A stretch of 64,000 nt of DNA from Bacteroidales bacterium. GTDB taxonomy: Bacteria; Bacteroidota; Bacteroidia; Bacteroidales; UBA932. Both the position numbers and the translations under genes were made by a program. The notes under the pieces are model-generated. The model saw only the letters and a list, made by a program, of their open reading frames with translations. It had not been told where the DNA came from and searched no databases. The DNA lies in assembly GCA_012744435.1 (NCBI GenBank), contig JAAYCA010000014.1, forward strand, positions 1 through 64,000, written 5' to 3'. Position 1 is the stretch's first letter, and the number at the start of each line of letters is the position of its first letter. Positions 60,768 through 64,000 of this stretch are shown one piece after another.

Positions 60768-62138
60768 CTACAGGATGAAATTGGTGAAGAAGATGATCAC
60801 GACGGCGATCGGCGCCACCCACTTGAGCAGGAAATACACCAGCGGGAAGATGCGGTCGTTGAAGGGATAGAGCTGATGGCTGGTGAACTCGTCGTGCACC
60901 ACGCGGCGCGGAAGGATCCAGCCCACGAAAGCCACGGCCAGCAGCGCCATCACGAGCAGCAGGATGTTGGAGCACACCCAGTCCAGCAGGTCGAAGATGG
61001 CCATCCCGGCAATCTTGACGCCGGCGAGCGGCCCGAAAGAAAGCGAACACAGCACGCCGACCCCGCCGCAGAGCGCAAAGATCAGCAGGCAGGCCTTGAC
61101 GCGCGACAGGCGGGCACGCTCCATCAGGAACGACACCCCCACCTCCACCAGCGAGATGGACGAAGTCATCGCGGCGACGATCACCGCCAGGAAAAAGACG
61201 ATCGAGACAATCCCGCTGAGCACGGGCAGCGTTGCGCCCATTTTGGCGAACACGTACGGGATACTCTGGAAAATCAGCCCCGGACACGCTCCCGGCTCGA
61301 TCCCGGCGGCGAACACCGCCGGCATGATGGCGAAGCCCGCCAGGATCGCGAAAAGCAGGTCAAACACCGCCGTCCCGGTGCTCGTGACAAGGATGTTCTC
61401 CTTCTTGTTCACATAGGACCCGTAGGTGATGATCGCACCCATGCCGAGCGAAAGCGAGAAAAAGCTCTGTCCCATGGCATAGGCGAACGTGCGCGGGGTG
61501 AGCTGGCTCCAGTCCGGATGCATCAGGTAGCGGACGCCCGCACCCGCACCCGGCAGGCTGACGGAATAGATCAGGATCAGCACGATCAGCACGAAGAGCA
61601 CCGGGAGGATGATCTTGCTGAACTTCTCGATGCCGGAGCGCACCCCGCCCGCCACGATGCCCACCGTGGCGGCGAAGAACAGCAGATGCATCAGCACCGG
61701 CGTCCAGGTCGAGGACACGAAGCTGCCGAACAGGGTGCTGGCGGCTTCCGGCGCCATGCCCGAGAAGGCAAAACCGCAGGACTTGAAAAGATACTCCAGC
61801 GACCAGCCGCCGATCACGCTGTAGTAGGAGGAGATCAGCATGGGGATGAGAATCGTGAGATAGCCCGCCGTCTTCCAGAAGGGATGCTGGCGCGACAGGC
61901 GCGCAAAGGCGTCCCGGGCGTTGGTGTGGCTGCGCCGGCCGATCATCACCTCGGCCAGGAAGACCGGCAGCGAGATCAGGAGCGTGGACAGCACATAGAT
62001 GATGATGAACACGGCACCGCCGTGCTCGCCCACCATATAGGGAAAACGCCAGATGTTGCCAAGACCGATGGCGGAGCCCGCCATCGCCAGGATCACGGCC
62101 ACGCGGCCGCCAAAGTGTTCACGCTTCTTCGACACCAT
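60768..62138 (-). CDS. sodium-dependent transporter, NSS family, copy 1
   Basis: The 456-residue protein is a paralogue of the next gene with the same motifs: GSAIGLGNIWRFPYMVG near 16-32, LPGAGAGVRYLMHP near 213 and GQSFFSLSLGMGAIITYGSY. Both end in a short hydrophobic tail (VVIIFFTNFIL here). The two share long identical segments and the same length, so they are a tandem duplication, but loop regions such as SRQHPFWKTAGYL differ, suggesting different substrates. It is followed by copy 2 after three bases and preceded by a hairpin after folA. Confidence 0.93.
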   Translation of the reverse strand: MVSKKREHFGGRVAVILAMAGSAIGLGNIWRFPYMVGEHGGAVFIIIYVLSTLLISLPVFLAEVMIGRRSHTNARDAFARLSRQHPFWKTAGYLTILIPMLISSYYSVIGGWSLEYLFKSCGFAFSGMAPEAASTLFGSFVSSTWTPVLMHLLFFAATVGIVAGGVRSGIEKFSKIILPVLFVLIVLILIYSVSLPGAGAGVRYLMHPDWSQLTPRTFAYAMGQSFFSLSLGMGAIITYGSYVNKKENILVTSTGTAVFDLLFAILAGFAIMPAVFAAGIEPGACPGLIFQSIPYVFAKMGATLPVLSGIVSIVFFLAVIVAAMTSSISLVEVGVSFLMERARLSRVKACLLIFALCGGVGVLCSLSFGPLAGVKIAGMAIFDLLDWVCSNILLLVMALLAVAFVGWILPRRVVHDEFTSHQLYPFNDRIFPLVYFLLKWVAPIAVVIIFFTNFIL

Positions 62139-62158
62139 ACACTACCAACTGTTATAGC

Positions 62159-62180
62159 TCCGACGGATCCTGCCGTCGAA
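62159..62180 (-). terminator. hairpin after folA
   Basis: On the minus strand TTCGACGG and CCGTCGGA pair over eight positions (one T-G pair) around CAGGAT, four bases after the folA stop. No T run follows, so it is only a possible terminator. Confidence 0.35.
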
Positions 62181-62184
62181 TTTC

Positions 62185-62676
62185 CTACCGCCTGATGTAG
62201 GTCACAAACTCATACTCGAGCCCGGATTCGGGATCCGTCAGGGCTCCCGAGCGGGCTTCCACTTGCCAAATATCGGAATTTATCTCCGGAAAATAAACGT
62301 CGGCATCCGAAATTATCGTATGAACGTGCGTAATATACAGCCTGTCCATCGAGTCGAGGGCCTGTCTGTACACCGACGCGCCTCCCATCACGAAGCAGCG
62401 CGGCGCCGGTTCTGCCGCCGCATAAGCCTCCTCGAAGGAGTTCACGCACACGACGTCGTCCGGGATGGGATCCCCTCCAAGGTTGAGGACGATGTTCTTG
62501 CGGCCCTTGAGGGGCCGGAACGGCAGGGAGAAGTAGGTGGTCCGTCCCATGATGACGGGAAGACCTTTGGTCATTCTCTTGAAATACTTCAAATCCTCGG
62601 AAATGTGCCAGGGCAGATCTCCTTTCACGCCGATAGCCCAGTTGTCGGCTACGGCCACGATCAGACATTTCTCCAT
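62185..62676 (-). CDS. folA: dihydrofolate reductase
   Basis: Reduces dihydrofolate to tetrahydrofolate with NADPH. The 163-residue protein has the substrate and cofactor segments IVAVADNWAIGVKGDLPWHISEDL in two blocks near 5-28, MGRTTYFSLP near 43-52 and FVMGGASVYRQAL near 96-108; Trp and Asp/Glu positions of the active site are in place. ATG at 62676 is preferred; a GTG two codons earlier would overlap the thyA stop as GTGA. It follows thyA, which makes the dihydrofolate it recycles. Confidence 0.95.
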   Translation of the reverse strand: MEKCLIVAVADNWAIGVKGDLPWHISEDLKYFKRMTKGLPVIMGRTTYFSLPFRPLKGRKNIVLNLGGDPIPDDVVCVNSFEEAYAAAEPAPRCFVMGGASVYRQALDSMDRLYITHVHTIISDADVYFPEINSDIWQVEARSGALTDPESGLEYEFVTYIRR

Positions 62677-62678
62677 AA

Positions 62679-63473
62679 TCACACGGCAACGGGGGCCTTG
62701 ATCGCCGGCCAGGGATCGTAACCCTCCAGCGTAAAGTCCCCGTAATTAAAATCAAATATGCTCTTCACCTCCGGGTTGAGTTTCATCACCGGCAGGGGAC
62801 GGGGCTCGCGGGACAACTGCTCGCGCACCTGGTCGAAATGGTTCAGATAGATGTGCGTGTCGCCCGTGGTGTGGACGAAATCGCCCGGCTGCAGGCCGCA
62901 GCTCTGGGCGATCATCATCGTCAGCAGGGCGTAGGACGCGATGTTGAACGGCACGCCGAGGAAGGTGTCGGCGCTGCGCTGGTAGAGCTGGCAGGAGAGC
63001 CTCCCGTCGGCCACGTAGAACTGGAACAGACAGTGGCAGGGCGGCAGCGCCATGCGGTCCACCTCGCCGGGATTCCAGGCGCTGACGATCATGCGCCTGG
63101 AATCCGGATTGCGGCGGATGGTGTCGATGACCTGCGAGAGCTGGTCGATGCTCCGTCCGTCGGGGGCGGGCCAGCTGCGCCACTGGTGGCCGTAAACGGG
63201 GCCCAGGTCCCCGTTCTCGTCGGCCCATTCGTCCCAGATGGTCACTTTGTGGTCCTGGAGGTACTTGACGTTGGTGTCCCCGGCGATGAACCAGAGAAGT
63301 TCGTAAATAATGGACTTGAGGTGGACTTTCTTCGTGGTCAGCAGGGGGAAGCCTTCCGACAGGTCGAAACGCATCTGGTGGCCGAAGATGCTCTTCGTGC
63401 CCACCCCGGTGCGGTCGTGCTTCACCACCCCGCGGTCCATGATCTCTTGCAGCAGGTCGAGGTACTGTTTCAT
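62679..63473 (-). CDS. thyA: thymidylate synthase
   Basis: Methylates dUMP to dTMP using methylene-tetrahydrofolate. The 264-residue protein equals E. coli ThyA in length and has the catalytic cysteine in [12 protein letters not shown] near 143-154, [19 protein letters not shown] near 166-184 and the N-terminal [15 protein letters not shown] at 63473 shares one base with the stop of the galM gene (TAATG), and folA follows after two bases. ThyA rather than flavin-dependent ThyX explains the need for folA beside it. Confidence 0.97.
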   Translation of the reverse strand: MKQYLDLLQEIMDRGVVKHDRTGVGTKSIFGHQMRFDLSEGFPLLTTKKVHLKSIIYELLWFIAGDTNVKYLQDHKVTIWDEWADENGDLGPVYGHQWRSWPAPDGRSIDQLSQVIDTIRRNPDSRRMIVSAWNPGEVDRMALPPCHCLFQFYVADGRLSCQLYQRSADTFLGVPFNIASYALLTMMIAQSCGLQPGDFVHTTGDTHIYLNHFDQVREQLSREPRPLPVMKLNPEVKSIFDFNYGDFTLEGYDPWPAIKAPVAV

Positions 63474-64000
63474 TATTCTATGACGCCGAAGGCGAAGATG
63501 ATGGCTTCGTGGAAGGTCTTGCCCGGCTTGAGCACGGTGCTGGGATACTCCTTGCGGTTGGGGCTGTCCGGGAAGTGCTGGCACTCCAGCGCCACGCCTT
63601 CGTAGTCGTGGTAGATGCGGCCGCGCTTGCCGGCAGGACAGCCGTCCAGCCAGTTGCCGGTGTAGACCTGGATGCCCGGCTGGGTCGTATAGACTTTCAA
63701 GGTGCGTCCGCTGCGCTTGGACCACAGCTCGGCAGCCTCCTGGAGCTGGCCGGGCCGGTAGCCGTCGATCAGCCAGCAGGCGTCGTAGCCCTTGCCGTAG
63801 TTCAGGGCCGGGAAGTCCTTTTTGATGTCGCGGCCCAGCGTCTTGCCGTTCAGGAAGTCCATCGGGGTGCCGGCCACGGGTTCGCTCCCGCCCAGCGGAA
63901 TGAGCGTGGAGTCGGTGGGGAGATACTCGGAGCAGTTGAGCTTGAGATACTGCCGGAGGACGGAGCCGCCGCCGTTGAGGTTGAAGTAGGCGTGGTTGGT
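63473..64000 (-). CDS. galM: aldose 1-epimerase, C-terminal part, cut by the window edge
   Basis: Interconverts the alpha and beta anomers of aldoses such as galactose or glucose. The visible 175 residues begin in [13 protein letters not shown], the GalM motif with the catalytic His region, and run through the Asp-containing [24 protein letters not shown] and [10 protein letters not shown] to the stop, where a Glu expected as catalytic base (ALECQH) is seen. The start lies beyond 64000. It is read first in the galM-thyA-folA string; the functional link is probably only positional. Confidence 0.92.
   Translation of the reverse strand, partial: TNHAYFNLNGGGSVLRQYLKLNCSEYLPTDSTLIPLGGSEPVAGTPMDFLNGKTLGRDIKKDFPALNYGKGYDACWLIDGYRPGQLQEAAELWSKRSGRTLKVYTTQPGIQVYTGNWLDGCPAGKRGRIYHDYEGVALECQHFPDSPNRKEYPSTVLKPGKTFHEAIIFAFGVIE

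Noticed and set aside
59374..61287. 637-codon frame overlapping both transporters
   Set aside because: Shifted reading of two clear membrane proteins, rich in Arg, Pro and Ala.

Overview
The window looks like a chromosomal piece of a GC-rich Bacteroidota bacterium, most likely an anaerobic member of the Bacteroidales. The reasons are a SusC/SusD pair with a DUF3823 lipoprotein and a SusR-like membrane regulator, many lipoprotein glycosidases, AT-rich gaps carrying the Bacteroidota -7 element TAnnTTTG, and few strong Shine-Dalgarno sites. No RNA gene, insertion sequence, phage gene or CRISPR array was seen. Genus-level placement is not possible from the sequence alone.

Layout. (1) 1-4873, minus strand: the end of an unknown gene and an acnA-icd-gltA operon (oxidative branch of the TCA cycle) whose genes overlap by ATGA; the isocitrate dehydrogenase carries NAD-type cofactor residues. 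(2) 5186-13474, plus strand: a trimeric, probably electron-bifurcating [FeFe] hydrogenase (hydB, hydA, hydC) led by a ferredoxin-fold protein that has lost every cysteine, then six small genes that look like a sensing and signalling module (DRTGG, ATPase, H-cluster-like iron-sulfur protein, DRTGG, PHP, ATPase). (3) 13471-17056, minus strand: the maturases hydE-hydG-hydF, meeting the hydrogenase operon tail to tail with stop codons sharing one CTAG. (4) 17103-21520: housekeeping genes (queF, yhhQ, pheS), a small secreted protein and a C69 dipeptidase.

(5) 21539-49585, minus strand: one long polysaccharide utilisation locus of 15 genes, read from susC at the right to an endonuclease-like lipoprotein at the left. 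Its enzymes (two GH55-like proteins, GH16, GH30, GH5 fused to ThuA, GH3, GH18 and two further clan GH-A proteins) point to a beta-1,3/1,6-glucan, and with GH18 perhaps to fungal cell wall. A SusR-like regulator (49877-51583) lies upstream, and a GH92 alpha-mannosidase plus alkaline phosphatase pair diverges from it; together these would fit yeast or fungal wall with mannan. Operator-like dyads, a GC-rich palindrome in the susC leader and an internal terminator after the binding-protein genes suggest layered control.

(6) 55486-64000, minus strand: mutS, a lipoprotein serpin, two tandem sodium-dependent neurotransmitter-type transporters, folA-thyA and the 3' part of galM.

The stretches most worth follow-up are the signalling module behind the hydrogenase, the GH5-ThuA fusion, the duplicated GH55-like/propeller proteins and the DUF5107-TPR protein.
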